Shown here: piece after piece, positions 37,083 through 45,825 of the stretch
Numbering within the stretch: position 1 is the first letter of the stretch
How the letters are laid out: the number at the start of each line of letters is the position of its first letter
Source of the DNA: an uncultured Merdimonas sp.
GTDB lineage: Bacteria; Bacillota; Clostridia; Lachnospirales; Lachnospiraceae
Reading direction: 5' to 3'
Length of the DNA stretch: 58,084 bases
Assembly (NCBI GenBank): GCA_944375745.1
Contig: CALWAV010000004.1
Coordinates: forward strand, 1 to 58,084
Translations under genes and position numbers: made by a program
Notes under the pieces: generated by a model
What the model was told of the DNA's origin: nothing
Seen by the model: only the letters and a program-made list of their open reading frames with translations
Database searches by the model: none

Positions 37083-37261
37083 TTCTGTGCGGACCGAAGA
37101 AACTTTTTCCTGTTTTTTCAGACAATTACAGATATATTTCGACATTGCGGTTGTCAAGCCTGTTTTGGCCTTTTGACAGAATTTTATCTGATTTATTAAA
37201 TCTGTACAAAACATCCGTTTTGATAAATACTATGTAAACCAGGTTTATACACACCCAAAAA

Positions 37262-37349
37262 TGTGGATAATGTGGATAACTTCGTTGATAACTTTCTTTT
37301 CTGGATTTCTTCTTTGGATAAAATGTGGATAACTTTTCTGTTATCCACT
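37262..37349. promoter_or_regulatory. cluster of DnaA-box 9-mers
   Basis: Perfect boxes in minus orientation (TGTGGATAA) stand at 37262-37270, 37271-37279 and 37324-37332; the first two are directly adjacent. Near matches are TTTGGATAA (37313-37321) and TTATCCACT (37341-37349, plus orientation). The stretch is intergenic and AT-rich. DnaA binding is inferred. Confidence 0.6.
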
Positions 37350-37504
37350 CTTTTTCGTTAAAATTTTGTAAAGTCCATTAAAAGTTTGTGCAAAATGCAG
37401 TTCTGGTAATTTCTTCCCGGATTCGCACTTTTTTTCATGTCTGACAATACCAGACTATTTTCAAAATATATTTTCAATTACGGCGGTCGAAAAAACAGAA
37501 AAAA

Positions 37505-37526
37505 GCAGGAGTCTCTCGGCTCCTGC
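37505..37526 (-). terminator. terminator of the SH3-NlpC/P60 gene
   Basis: gcaggag pairs with ctcctgc around an 8-nt loop, and the minus-strand exit is followed by a six-T run. It is 42 bp past the stop of the minus-strand gene. Confidence 0.85.
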
Positions 37527-37567
37527 AATTTCTATATTGATCCATTTATTCATTTATACGGTTTCGA

Positions 37568-38692
37568 TTAGAAAATTCTTCTTACACAGATTACGTTTCT
37601 GTAGTTTGCCGGGGATGTGTATTTGATTCCCGTAGCCGCAGTGCTGGCATGTACAATCGTATTGTTTCCGCAGTAGATTGCCACATGGCCGCTGTAGCAG
37701 ATGATGTCTCCCGGCTGCGCGTCTGCCAGGCTTACCTCATATCCCACGCTTCTCATGGCGCTGGAAGAATGGGGAAGACTCACGCCGAAGTTCGCGTACA
37801 CGCTCAGGACAAATCCGGAACAGTCTGCTCCATTGGTCAGGCTGGTGCCGCCGTATACATACGGATTGCCCACAAACTGGCTTGCGAAGCTTGCGACCGC
37901 GTTTCCTGAACTGCTTCCGGAACCGCTGCCCACTACTGTCTGGGAAGATCCTTCCGAAGAAGCTTCGACAGCCTTTTCAGCGGCTTTCACCTTGGCTTCT
38001 GCCTGCGCCGCTTTCCGTCTTCCTTCTTCCTTCGCTTCCTCTTCCGCTGCCAGACGGGCCTCTTCTTCTTCCTTGGACTCTGCCTGTACGAAATCGGTTC
38101 TCAAATCTACATAATCAGTGGATACCCAGCCGTCTCCTTCCTCGATGGAAACCTGTACCCAGCCGTCCTGCTCATTGGTGACTGTCAGCTCTTCGCCTTC
38201 TCCAATCAGTCCCAGGACACTGGCATCTGTATTGGCATCTGTTCTTACCCGAAGAGTCTGTGTGGTGACTGTAGCTACCCTCTGTCCCACTTCAGCGGCA
38301 AGGGCCTCTGCCTCATCGCCTGTAACCACATAATCGGACTTCACATACCCTGTCACGCTTCCGGAAGTAATCTTGTACCATCCGTCAGTCTCTTCCTCAA
38401 TGGTTCCCGCTGACTCGTCATAAAGCTTTCCGAGAATCTCGCTCTCCTCATTGGGTTCGCTTCTGACGTTCACATAATCATTCACCTGCGCGATGCAGAT
38501 TCCGTCATATTCAGAAGGAGTCATCTCCTCAAGCACTTTTTCATCCGCTGCCGGGTCCACCTGATAGGCTTCCGTCATGACTGAGGCAATTCCCTCGTCT
38601 GCCGCCGGCAGAAGATTGCTTGCCTCCGCCTTCATGCCGCTCAAACAGAAACAGCACGCTCCGGCCAGACACACTACCGTAAATCTGTGCAT
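37568..38692 (-). CDS. secreted SH3-NlpC/P60 peptidoglycan hydrolase
   Basis: About 374 residues from ATG 38692 (MHRFTVVCLAGACCFCLSG), an N-terminal signal peptide with the likely cleavage after KAEA. Two bacterial SH3 domains follow (VNVRSEPNEESEILGKL and LRVRTDANTDASVLGLI), then a Glu/Ala-rich coiled linker, a Ser/Gly linker, and the NlpC/P60 domain with catalytic Cys in GADCSGFVLSV and His in SGHVAIYCG. Such enzymes cut the D-Glu to diamino-acid bond in the wall. Start chosen because ggaggatgataagg precedes it. Confidence 0.92.
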   Translation of the reverse strand: MHRFTVVCLAGACCFCLSGMKAEASNLLPAADEGIASVMTEAYQVDPAADEKVLEEMTPSEYDGICIAQVNDYVNVRSEPNEESEILGKLYDESAGTIEEETDGWYKITSGSVTGYVKSDYVVTGDEAEALAAEVGQRVATVTTQTLRVRTDANTDASVLGLIGEGEELTVTNEQDGWVQVSIEEGDGWVSTDYVDLRTDFVQAESKEEEEARLAAEEEAKEEGRRKAAQAEAKVKAAEKAVEASSEGSSQTVVGSGSGSSSGNAVASFASQFVGNPYVYGGTSLTNGADCSGFVLSVYANFGVSLPHSSSAMRSVGYEVSLADAQPGDIICYSGHVAIYCGNNTIVHASTAATGIKYTSPANYRNVICVRRIF

Positions 38693-38795
38693 TTCCTTAT
38701 CATCCTCCGTATAATTCACTGCTCAAATATTACAAATTTGTTAAGACTTATGAAAGAATTATAACAGGAGGCTTTTCGCTTGTCAACCGTTTCTT

Positions 38796-39761
38796 CTACT
38801 TATTCACTACGTTTACCGGATTTCCCCCAAGATAAGCTTTTACATTTTCCACCGCGCAGTCCATAATTCTCTGGCGGCTTTCTTTGGGCGCCCAGGAAAT
38901 GTGGGGCGTGATAATGCAGTTTTTGGCTTTCAGCAGGGGATTATCGCCTTTGATGGGTTCCGTGCTCACCACATCCAGCCCTGCCGCGTAGACCTTTCCG
39001 CTGTTCAGGGCGTCTGCCAGATCCTGCTCCACCACCAGCGGCCCCCGGCTGTTGTTCAGGATAATGACGCCGTCTTTCATTTTGGCAATGGTTTCCTTAT
39101 TAATAATTCCTTCCGTGTCCGGGAACAGAGGGCAGTGAAGGGCAATTACATCAGATTCTGCCAGCAGCCTGTCCAGATCCACATATTCTCCGATGGCTTT
39201 TCCCGTTTCCGTTTCATGGTGATCATAGGCCAGAATCTTCATGCCGATGGCCTTGGCGATGGCACCTGTCTTCTGGCCGATTCTTCCGAATCCGATGATT
39301 CCCATGGTTTTCCCCGCCAGCTCAATGAGAGGATAATCCCAGAAGCACCAGTCCGGATTGGTCTCCCAGCGCCCCTGATGCACCGCCTCTGAATGATGGG
39401 CCACATGATGGCAGATTTCCAGCAGCAGAGCGATGGCAAACTGTCCCACCGCGTCCGTTCCATAGGTGGGCACATTGGTCACCGGAATTCCCTTTTCCTT
39501 CGCGTAATTATAATCCACGATGTTGTATCCGGTGGCGAGCACACTGATAAATTTCATGGAAGGGCAGCTTTCTATCACATGGCGGCTGATAGGCGTCTTA
39601 TTGGTAAACACCACCTCCGCGTCCCCGATCCTGCTGATGATCTCCTCCTCATCTGTCAGAGAAGTCCTGTCATACACCGTAAGCTCCCCCAGCTTCTCCA
39701 GTTCTCCCCAGCTTAAATCACCGGGATTTTCCGTGTAGCCATCCAGTACTACGATTTTCAT
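38796..39761 (-). CDS. D-2-hydroxyacid dehydrogenase (hydroxypyruvate reductase type)
   Basis: 321 residues from ATG 39761 (MKIVVLDGYTENPGDLSW), after agaaggaggacgatcaaa. The Rossmann motif GKTMGIIGFGRIGQKTGAIAKAIGM binds NAD, and the catalytic set includes Arg in ILNNSRGPLVVE, Glu in STEPIKGDNPLL and His in CIITPHISWA. It reduces or oxidises short 2-hydroxyacids such as glycerate. It is not in the same operon as the other dehydrogenase at 43497, although both are of the same family. Confidence 0.9.
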   Translation of the reverse strand: MKIVVLDGYTENPGDLSWGELEKLGELTVYDRTSLTDEEEIISRIGDAEVVFTNKTPISRHVIESCPSMKFISVLATGYNIVDYNYAKEKGIPVTNVPTYGTDAVGQFAIALLLEICHHVAHHSEAVHQGRWETNPDWCFWDYPLIELAGKTMGIIGFGRIGQKTGAIAKAIGMKILAYDHHETETGKAIGEYVDLDRLLAESDVIALHCPLFPDTEGIINKETIAKMKDGVIILNNSRGPLVVEQDLADALNSGKVYAAGLDVVSTEPIKGDNPLLKAKNCIITPHISWAPKESRQRIMDCAVENVKAYLGGNPVNVVNK

Positions 39762-39846
39762 TTTGATCGTCCTCCTTCTATTATAAATATCATTATATCT
39801 GTTTTTGTTCCGCAGCGGAATGTTATATTCCTGTAAACTTTTCCTA

Positions 39847-39907
39847 TTGACAAACGAAAAATTTCTGCATAGAATATAAGAAACAATAACCATTATCATT
39901 ATTATGA
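39847..39907 (+). promoter_or_regulatory. perR promoter with Per/Fur-like operator
   Basis: TTGACA (39847-39852), a 17-bp spacer and TAGAAT (39870-39875) form a strong promoter. Just downstream, at about 39886-39907, aataaccattatcattatt resembles the AT-rich Per/Fur box. The position, covering the start of transcription, fits autorepression. Confidence 0.65.
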
Positions 39908-39926
39908 ATTATGAAAGGATGTTTTT

Positions 39927-40307
39927 ATGCCAGCATTGAAATACAGCCGGCAGCGGGAATCCATCAAGCGTTTCCTGATGTCCAGATACGATCACCCTAC
40001 TGCCGATACCATTTATCTGCATGTGCGGGAGGAGTTTCCGAATATCAGCCTGGGAACCGTCTACCGCAATCTGTCCCTTCTGACAGAGCTGGGCGAGATC
40101 ATCAAGATTACCACCGACGGACCGGACCGGTTTGACGGCCATGTGGAGCCCCACTCTCATTTTCTGTGCCGGAAGTGCCATTCTCTTCTGGATGTGCATC
40201 TGGATGACGAAAGCGCCATTGACCGGCAGGCTCAGAAAAACTTTCCGGGGGTCATCGACGGCCACTCCGTCCTGTATTACGGAATCTGCTCCGATTGCGC
40301 AAAATAA
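39927..40307 (+). CDS. perR: Fur-family regulator, PerR type
   Basis: 126 residues. The winged helix (ISLGTVYRNLSLLTELGEI) is followed by the metal-sensing segment RFDGHVEPHSHFLC and two CxxC pairs, Cys81/Cys84 and Cys121/Cys124, for structural zinc. PerR senses peroxide through oxidation of its His ligands. The neighbour downstream is a reverse rubrerythrin, the usual peroxide-defence target, so PerR is a better label than Fur or Zur. Confidence 0.87.
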   Translation: MPALKYSRQRESIKRFLMSRYDHPTADTIYLHVREEFPNISLGTVYRNLSLLTELGEIIKITTDGPDRFDGHVEPHSHFLCRKCHSLLDVHLDDESAIDRQAQKNFPGVIDGHSVLYYGICSDCAK

Positions 40308-40310
40308 TGC

Positions 40311-40339
40311 TTGACGAATACGGAAATCTGTGATACATT
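40311..40339 (+). promoter_or_regulatory. rubrerythrin promoter
   Basis: TTGACG (40311-40316), a 17-bp spacer and TACATT (40334-40339) lie immediately after the perR stop. Confidence 0.7.
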
Positions 40340-40344
40340 AATGT

Positions 40345-40370
40345 CAGTAACAGGAATCATTACTGTTTTT
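40345..40370 (+). promoter_or_regulatory. inverted repeat at the rubrerythrin transcription start
   Basis: cagtaa and ttactg flank a 9-bp centre, followed by five T. It could be an operator or a weak terminator/attenuator for perR readthrough; position just after the -10 box allows either. Confidence 0.45.
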
Positions 40371-40422
40371 AGCAGTAACTAATCAAACAAACTATATTAA
40401 ATAAGAAAAGGAGAATACGATT

Positions 40423-40965
40423 ATGAAGACATGGGTATGTTCTGTATGCGGTTATGTATGGGAAGGCGAGAATCCGCCTGAGAAATGTCCCCAGTGCGGC
40501 GTTGGTCCGGACAAGTTCACTGAGCAGAAGGAAGGCATGACCTGGGCTGCTGAGCACGTAGTAGGCGTAGCAAAGGGCGTAAGCGAGGACATCCTTGAGG
40601 ATCTGAGAGCAAACTTCAACGGAGAGTGCTCTGAGGTAGGTATGTACCTGGCTATGGCAAGAGTAGCCCACAGAGAAGGATATCCAGAAATCGGCCTTTA
40701 CTATGAGAAGGCTGCCTGGGAAGAGGCAGAGCATGCTGCAAAGTTTGCTGAGCTTCTGGGCGAGGTTGTTACCGACAGCACCAAGAAGAACCTGGAGCTG
40801 AGAGTAGCTGCTGAGAACGGCGCTACCGAGGGTAAGACAGATCTTGCTAAGCGCGCTAAGGCTGCAAACCTGGATGCTATCCATGACACCGTACATGAAA
40901 TGGCTCGCGATGAGGCTCGTCACGGCCGCGCATTCGAGGGTCTTCTGAAGAGATACTTTGGCTAA
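40423..40965 (+). CDS. rbr: reverse rubrerythrin (peroxide reductase)
   Basis: 180 residues. The N-terminal rubredoxin domain has Cys6/Cys9 and Cys22/Cys25 (CSVCG, CPQCG), and the four-helix diiron domain follows with [34 protein letters not shown] and [15 protein letters not shown]. The rubredoxin-first order marks the reverse type used by Clostridia to reduce hydrogen peroxide with NADH via a partner reductase. A strong ribosome site (aaaggagaatacgatt) precedes the ATG, and codon use is that of a highly expressed gene. Confidence 0.96.
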   Translation: MKTWVCSVCGYVWEGENPPEKCPQCGVGPDKFTEQKEGMTWAAEHVVGVAKGVSEDILEDLRANFNGECSEVGMYLAMARVAHREGYPEIGLYYEKAAWEEAEHAAKFAELLGEVVTDSTKKNLELRVAAENGATEGKTDLAKRAKAANLDAIHDTVHEMARDEARHGRAFEGLLKRYFG

Positions 40966-41004
40966 TAAAAAATCTGAAATTTCGGATAAATGATTTCAGA
41001 CGGC

Positions 41005-41054
41005 AGCGCCGGTATATCGGGGATTTTATCCCTGATACACCGGCGCTGTTTTTT
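41005..41054 (+). terminator. terminator of rubrerythrin
   Basis: agcgccggt and accggcgct form the base of a long hairpin with an inner tatcggggatttta/ccctgata pairing, followed by six T. Confidence 0.9.
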
Positions 41055-41143
41055 GATCCCATATCCTTGTTTCCGGTGAACCCTGAACCAAATACAGTTT
41101 TTCGATATTCTCCGTGTCTGATTAAATGTATTCCCGTTCCCTG

Positions 41144-41380
41144 TCAGTCATCATCATCAGTCTTCGCCTTCTCTCTGGAAAACAGAAGGTATCCGAAGGC
41201 TGCCAGGCCGCAGACACCGCTGGCGCCAATGGCCACTTTTCGTATTCCGTTGTACACCCAGATGGAAAGGGCACTCTGCATGGTGATAATACTCAGCGTC
41301 TGCAGCACCACTGTCAGAATTCCGCAGGCCACAAACAGAATCAGGGTATAGGTAAAAATTTCTCTGAACAGTTTTTTCAT
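41144..41380 (-). CDS. small membrane protein beside the TRAP-like permease
   Basis: 78 residues with two hydrophobic segments (about 10-32 and 46-68) and an acidic tail (KAKTDDDD). It begins 14 bp after the large permease stop, with aaggggagga upstream. It could replace the usual DctQ small subunit, which is normally about 160 residues with four segments, but no sequence similarity to DctQ is evident. Confidence 0.6.
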   Translation of the reverse strand: MKKLFREIFTYTLILFVACGILTVVLQTLSIITMQSALSIWVYNGIRKVAIGASGVCGLAAFGYLLFSREKAKTDDDD

Positions 41381-41393
41381 CGATTTCCCCTCC

Positions 41394-42758
41394 TTAGAAC
41401 ACTGGCATCGGCAGGATGCCGCCGCCTATGAGCACGCCTATGACAAAGTTTATGAGGCCGTAATACAATACCAGATCCTTGAAGCAGACCGACGGGTCCT
41501 TCAATCCCGAGATTCCCGACGCGATAAACAGCGGAGCGGAAGCGGGAGGAATGCAGCCTTCTGTGGCGGCAAAGATCAGCATGGCAGAGATGGCAGTTCC
41601 TGGGGAAATTCCCACGCTGGTCAGCGCTACGAAGCAGACACTTCCCAGAGCCGCGATGGTTCCGGTGGTATTCAGAGGCCCGGCCACAATCAGAATCAGA
41701 ATGCCCGCAAGCATAACGGTGATGATGGGGCTCATGCCTGCCAGGTGTCCGAAAAGAGCCTCCATGTCGGCGCCTATCCCTAAGTCGCCCATAACACTGC
41801 TGGCCGCAATGGAAAAGATAATCGTACCGCCGATGATGGGATAGTTCATAATATCCGCGCGGATCAGATCCAGCCATCCTTTAAAGTCTGTCCATTTGGG
41901 CAGGTAAGCCTTGCCCTCCAGCATAATGATCACACTGAGCAGAACCGGAATCCATACCATCATATCGATGGAATCCACGCCCGCTTCTCCGAAGGGAGTG
42001 GAAGCCAGCAGATCGCTGATGGGGCCTGTGGTCAGAAGCAGCGGAATCAAAACGCCCAGGAAGATAAACAGGGACTTCCAGCCTTCCTTCAGCGCCTGCC
42101 GAAGGGGCATGACATCCTCTCTCTTAACAGGCTGAATATCCAGCTTGCGGATATAAAACCATACGGTGATAAATCTGGCAATAACCACATAAGCTCCGCC
42201 GGCCAGCAGGGCGATATACAGATCTCCTGCCGAAATGGTTCCTGCGATGGCAGGCATGGCCAGCAGCATGAACATAGACGTGGACGGCGGAGTACTTGCC
42301 GCCAGCGTCACGTTTCCGGTTACGATGGTTGTGGCTACCTTTTTGGAAAATCCGGAATTCTCCATCCAGGGAATCGTGATTGCTCCGGATACGGCCGAAA
42401 TACCCGGGCCGGAACCGGTAACCATTCCCAGAAGCACGCTTGTCATGGTAGATACATAACCGGCGCTTCCGCGGATTCTCCAGAAAATCGCGTTCAGAAT
42501 ATTAACCAGTCTGCGGATGATGCCGGTACGGTTCATCAGCACCGCCATGAAGCCGAAGCACATGGACGGGAAGATTACGTCTCCGATGATTCCATCCCAG
42601 AGGCTGGTGACAAACATGGTTCCGAAATTACGGATATCCAGCAGCATGGTCGCCAGCCAGGCCACACCCATGGCAATGGCGATATTCTGTTTTAATACTG
42701 CATTTACTATAATAATAACCCCAATAAATATAATCAGTGACAGTAAACCAGGACCCAT
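41394..42758 (-). CDS. TRAP-like large permease (DctM type)
   Basis: 454 residues, 11 to 12 membrane segments. Repeated half-motifs TGSGPGISAVSGAITIPWM and TLAASTPPSTSMFML, then FAATEGCIPPASAPLFIASG, resemble DctM-type proteins of the IT superfamily, which move carboxylates with a sodium gradient. A true TRAP system needs the DctP binding protein and a DctQ subunit; neither is seen nearby. The gene is first or second in the run with RraA and a dehydrogenase (42784-44510), so a hydroxy- or oxo-carboxylate substrate is likely. Confidence 0.72.
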   Translation of the reverse strand: MGPGLLSLIIFIGVIIIVNAVLKQNIAIAMGVAWLATMLLDIRNFGTMFVTSLWDGIIGDVIFPSMCFGFMAVLMNRTGIIRRLVNILNAIFWRIRGSAGYVSTMTSVLLGMVTGSGPGISAVSGAITIPWMENSGFSKKVATTIVTGNVTLAASTPPSTSMFMLLAMPAIAGTISAGDLYIALLAGGAYVVIARFITVWFYIRKLDIQPVKREDVMPLRQALKEGWKSLFIFLGVLIPLLLTTGPISDLLASTPFGEAGVDSIDMMVWIPVLLSVIIMLEGKAYLPKWTDFKGWLDLIRADIMNYPIIGGTIIFSIAASSVMGDLGIGADMEALFGHLAGMSPIITVMLAGILILIVAGPLNTTGTIAALGSVCFVALTSVGISPGTAISAMLIFAATEGCIPPASAPLFIASGISGLKDPSVCFKDLVLYYGLINFVIGVLIGGGILPMPVF

Positions 42759-42783
42759 GAATTCTCCTCCTTCCCCCTGAAGC

Positions 42784-43470
42784 CTATTTTCCTACAAATT
42801 CACATCCGATCTCTTTCAGCTTCTCATCTACCCACGGACGGATATAAGTGCCTTCTTTATGGATGGTCTCTGTGATTTTTTCTTCTTTTTCAAATACGGC
42901 CTTCGCCTGAGCCGCCAGCTCTTCCGCCTCTTCCGGCTTGATGATGATAATACCGTCCTGGTCACCCACAATGATGTCTCCCGGGCGCACTACCTGGCCG
43001 CCGAAGCTGATGGTGGTTCCGATTTCTCCCGGGCCGTTTTTGTAAGGGCCGTTGGGGGTGACGCCTTTTGCGTAAACCGGGAAATCCAGAGTAGAGAGCG
43101 TATCGGAATCACGAATCGCGCCGTCCACGATTACGCCGGCCAGCCCGCGTTTCTGACAGTACTGAATCATCAGCTCTCCAAAAATGGCTCTGTCTGTAAA
43201 TCCGCCCGCGTCGATGACTACCACATCCCCGGGCTGGGCCATATCCATGGCCTTATGGAACATCAGGTTATCCCCCTGGGGAACCTTCACGGTAAACGCC
43301 GTGCCCAGAAGCGGTGTTTTGTTCAGCGGGAAAATGTCGTTGTGCACAGCCGCCGTACGGTTCATACAGTCATCTATGTTTGCCACAGGCAGGCCTGCAA
43401 ATTTTTCTACCAGTTCTCTATCCGGACGGGTATTTCCCGTTACGATTACACATCCAATATTCTTTGCCAT
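42784..43470 (-). CDS. RraA-family protein (HMG/CHA aldolase-like)
   Basis: 228 residues. The motif ANIDDCMNRTAAVHND, the active-site region GDVVVIDAGGFTDRAIFGELM, and VDGAIRDSDTLSTLDFPVYAKGVTP are those of the RraA/4-hydroxy-4-methyl-2-oxoglutarate aldolase family; the Arg and Asp that support lyase activity in that group (GAIRD) are conserved. Many such proteins cleave oxo-hydroxy acids, while others bind RNase E. The absence of RNase E context and the neighbouring dehydrogenase and permease favour the metabolic role. Confidence 0.86.
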   Translation of the reverse strand: MAKNIGCVIVTGNTRPDRELVEKFAGLPVANIDDCMNRTAAVHNDIFPLNKTPLLGTAFTVKVPQGDNLMFHKAMDMAQPGDVVVIDAGGFTDRAIFGELMIQYCQKRGLAGVIVDGAIRDSDTLSTLDFPVYAKGVTPNGPYKNGPGEIGTTISFGGQVVRPGDIIVGDQDGIIIIKPEEAEELAAQAKAVFEKEEKITETIHKEGTYIRPWVDEKLKEIGCEFVGK

Positions 43471-43496
43471 ATGTAGTTCTCCTCTCTGTCTGTTCT

Positions 43497-44510
43497 TTAT
43501 TCGATGATCAAATCTTCTATTTTGCTGACTACGCCTTTATTGGCGATATATCTTCCACTGACTTTTTTGTGGTTCAGCACGCCGTCTACCAGCTCGAGGG
43601 CCAGGGACAGCTGATTCTTCTGGGAATTCACTCCGTAAAAAGCGCTGTGGCAGGTCAGAATCACATCATCCCTCTGAATCAGCGGGCTGTCCGCGGGCAG
43701 CGGCTCCTTCTCATATACATCCAGGCCCGCAAACTGAATTTCTCCCTGCTCCAGGGCCTCCTCCAGGGCTTTCTGGTCGATCAGCTCGCCTCTGGAAATG
43801 TTTACGATCATGGCGTTTTTCTTCATTTTTTCAAACGCCTCTTTGTTGAAAATATGTCTTGTCTCCGGAGTAAGGGGCGCATGAAGAGACACAATGTCTG
43901 ACTGGGCCAGCAGTTCTTCAAAGCTTACCATCTCCACGCCTTCCGGCGCCTTATCCGGGGAGATATAAGGATCATAGGCCAGAACCTTCGTTCCGAAGCC
44001 ATCCTTGAAAATCTTCCAGAGTTTCCGGGCCGATCCGCCGAAGCCAAAGAGGCCGAGGGTCAGATCCTCCGGGTTTGGCGGCATGGGGCCTTTGGCCTTC
44101 CGCCATTCTCCGCTTCGGATGCCTCTGTCATAATAAGACACATTCCGCATCAGATTCAATATCAATGCTGTGGCATGTACCGCCAGCTCCTCAATGCAGA
44201 AACCGGGCATAAACATCGCCAGCACTCCGGCCTCAGTGGCCGCTTCCAGATCCACGGAATTTACGCCGATTCCAAAACGCTGAACCACCTTCAGCCTGGG
44301 AAGTCCTTTCAGCACCTTGGCTGTAATCGGGGGGTTTCCTGTGCACAGCAGGGCATCCGCGTCTGCGCAGCCGGCCACGATCTCATCATCCGTCTTGAAA
44401 TGCTCCAGCCGTAAATTCATTCCTTTTTTAGCATAATTTTCCACCAGAAGCTGCTGCTTTTCCAGGCTTACGCTTCCGTAGTCACGATCAACTACAACTG
44501 CATTCCACAT
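43497..44510 (-). CDS. D-2-hydroxyacid dehydrogenase in the TRAP-like cluster
   Basis: 337 residues from ATG 44510 (MWNAVVVDRDYGSVSLEK), after gatggaggaatgcaaa. The NAD-binding motif GLFGFGGSARKLWKIF (a shifted GxGxxG, with GFGGSA), the catalytic Arg in IVNISRGELIDQ, Glu in YEKEPLPADSPL, and His in VILTCHSAFYG are present. Similar to phosphoglycerate dehydrogenase but without the ACT domain. The RraA gene starts 26 bp after its stop. It may oxidise the transported acid before the aldolase step, which is inference. Confidence 0.88.
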   Translation of the reverse strand: MWNAVVVDRDYGSVSLEKQQLLVENYAKKGMNLRLEHFKTDDEIVAGCADADALLCTGNPPITAKVLKGLPRLKVVQRFGIGVNSVDLEAATEAGVLAMFMPGFCIEELAVHATALILNLMRNVSYYDRGIRSGEWRKAKGPMPPNPEDLTLGLFGFGGSARKLWKIFKDGFGTKVLAYDPYISPDKAPEGVEMVSFEELLAQSDIVSLHAPLTPETRHIFNKEAFEKMKKNAMIVNISRGELIDQKALEEALEQGEIQFAGLDVYEKEPLPADSPLIQRDDVILTCHSAFYGVNSQKNQLSLALELVDGVLNHKKVSGRYIANKGVVSKIEDLIIE

Positions 44511-44702
44511 TTTGCATTCCTCCATCCTGATTAATGGACAATTATTGAGCATTTTTGCTTCGATAAGAACGGCCGTTTCTTATTTATTTCGTGCAAATTC
44601 TCTATTTTTATTATAATTTTGCCTTTACTTATTGTCTAATATATAATAAAGTATATAATATATAACCAAATCGGAATAAAGTTGAAGAGGATTTAACAAT
44701 CT

Positions 44703-45677
44703 ATGAACTATAAGAATTTTGAATATTTTCTGATCATAGCAGAAGAGGGCAGCGTCACAAAGGCCGCCCAGCGCCTTTATGTCTCCCAGCCTTCCCTGAG
44801 TAAATATCTGCGCAGTCTGGAAGAAGCGCTCGGCGTCCAGCTTTTTTACCGGGACTCCTATCCGCTCCAGCTTACAGGCGCGGGAAAGCTGTATCAGGAA
44901 TACGCGAAAGACGCTCTCATGAAGGAAAAGGCTCTGCTTCAGAACCTGGAAATTCTCAAAAACACAGAGACCGGCACGGTTACCATGGGAATCACAGTCT
45001 TCCGCTCCTCTGCCGTTCTGCCGGCTGCTCTGCCCAAATTCAAATCCATGTACCCGGGCATCGAAGTGAAGGTTCTGGAGGGCTCCCACCAGTATATGAT
45101 GTCCCTGATGGATCACAACAAGGTAGATTTCTGCATTTTCCACTCGCCCAATGTCTATCAGGGCATCACCTTTGAGCATATCCTGAATGAAAAGGTCCTG
45201 TTCTGCGTGCGGGCGGACCATCCCCTCCTGAAGACCCTGGAGCTGAACTCAGATCCTTCCGTCATTACGCCCATCAGCAATGAGGATTTCCGGGCCTTTT
45301 TCAACGAGCCCTTTATTATGCTGAAGCCGGGCCAGAATATCCGGAGCAGCTCCCAGGGCTTTCTGGATAAGCTGGGCATCCATCCCTATGTGATTCTGGA
45401 GACCTCCAATATCACCACTGCCCTGAACTCAGCCATCGCCGGCCTGGGCGTGACCTTTGCCCAGGAAAGCGCTCTCTACACCCTGCGGGGTCTCGAGAAC
45501 CTGAAGTCTTTTACGATTGATTCTCCGCCTCTTGAATGGGGCGTGGGCTTTGCCTACAAAAGCGAGACTCCTCCCGGAAATCTGGCCCGCCTTCTGATGG
45601 ACTGCCTCCGGAGTACCATGCTGGAGCTTCATCACACCCCGAAAGACAGCAGAGAGCTTCTATTCCGCCACGGCTGA
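44703..45677 (+). CDS. LysR-type regulator of the carboxylate cluster
   Basis: 324 residues. The N-terminal HTH (FEYFLIIAEEGSVTKAAQRLYVSQPSLSKYLRSLEEALG) and the periplasmic-binding-like effector domain follow the standard plan. It is divergently transcribed from the dehydrogenase at 44510 across a 192-bp AT-rich gap, the classic layout for a LysR activator of the facing operon. The effector is unknown. Confidence 0.93.
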   Translation: MNYKNFEYFLIIAEEGSVTKAAQRLYVSQPSLSKYLRSLEEALGVQLFYRDSYPLQLTGAGKLYQEYAKDALMKEKALLQNLEILKNTETGTVTMGITVFRSSAVLPAALPKFKSMYPGIEVKVLEGSHQYMMSLMDHNKVDFCIFHSPNVYQGITFEHILNEKVLFCVRADHPLLKTLELNSDPSVITPISNEDFRAFFNEPFIMLKPGQNIRSSSQGFLDKLGIHPYVILETSNITTALNSAIAGLGVTFAQESALYTLRGLENLKSFTIDSPPLEWGVGFAYKSETPPGNLARLLMDCLRSTMLELHHTPKDSRELLFRHG

Positions 45678-45825
45678 GCCGCGGCGGTCTTCTTTTTTCT
45701 TATTATTTCCTTAATCTCCTTGACTTTCTGAATTTCAGGAGTATAATATGAATACAATATAACATAGTTTTAAATACTACATGATAAAGTTTATTGAATT
45801 CATTGTTATAAAAGGAGATGTGGTT

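Larger units (their letters stand above)
37083..37567. other. intergenic region with DnaA-box cluster
   Basis: 485 bp without a gene. It is AT-rich, holds the DnaA-box group described separately (37262-37349), and ends with a terminator for the NlpC/P60 gene (37505-37526). No trmB terminator was evident. Confidence 0.6.

Noticed and set aside
37083-37567. Chromosomal origin (oriC)
   Set aside because: DnaA boxes are present but neither dnaA nor dnaN is nearby, and no AT-rich unwinding 13-mers could be assigned. Kept only as a DnaA-box cluster.
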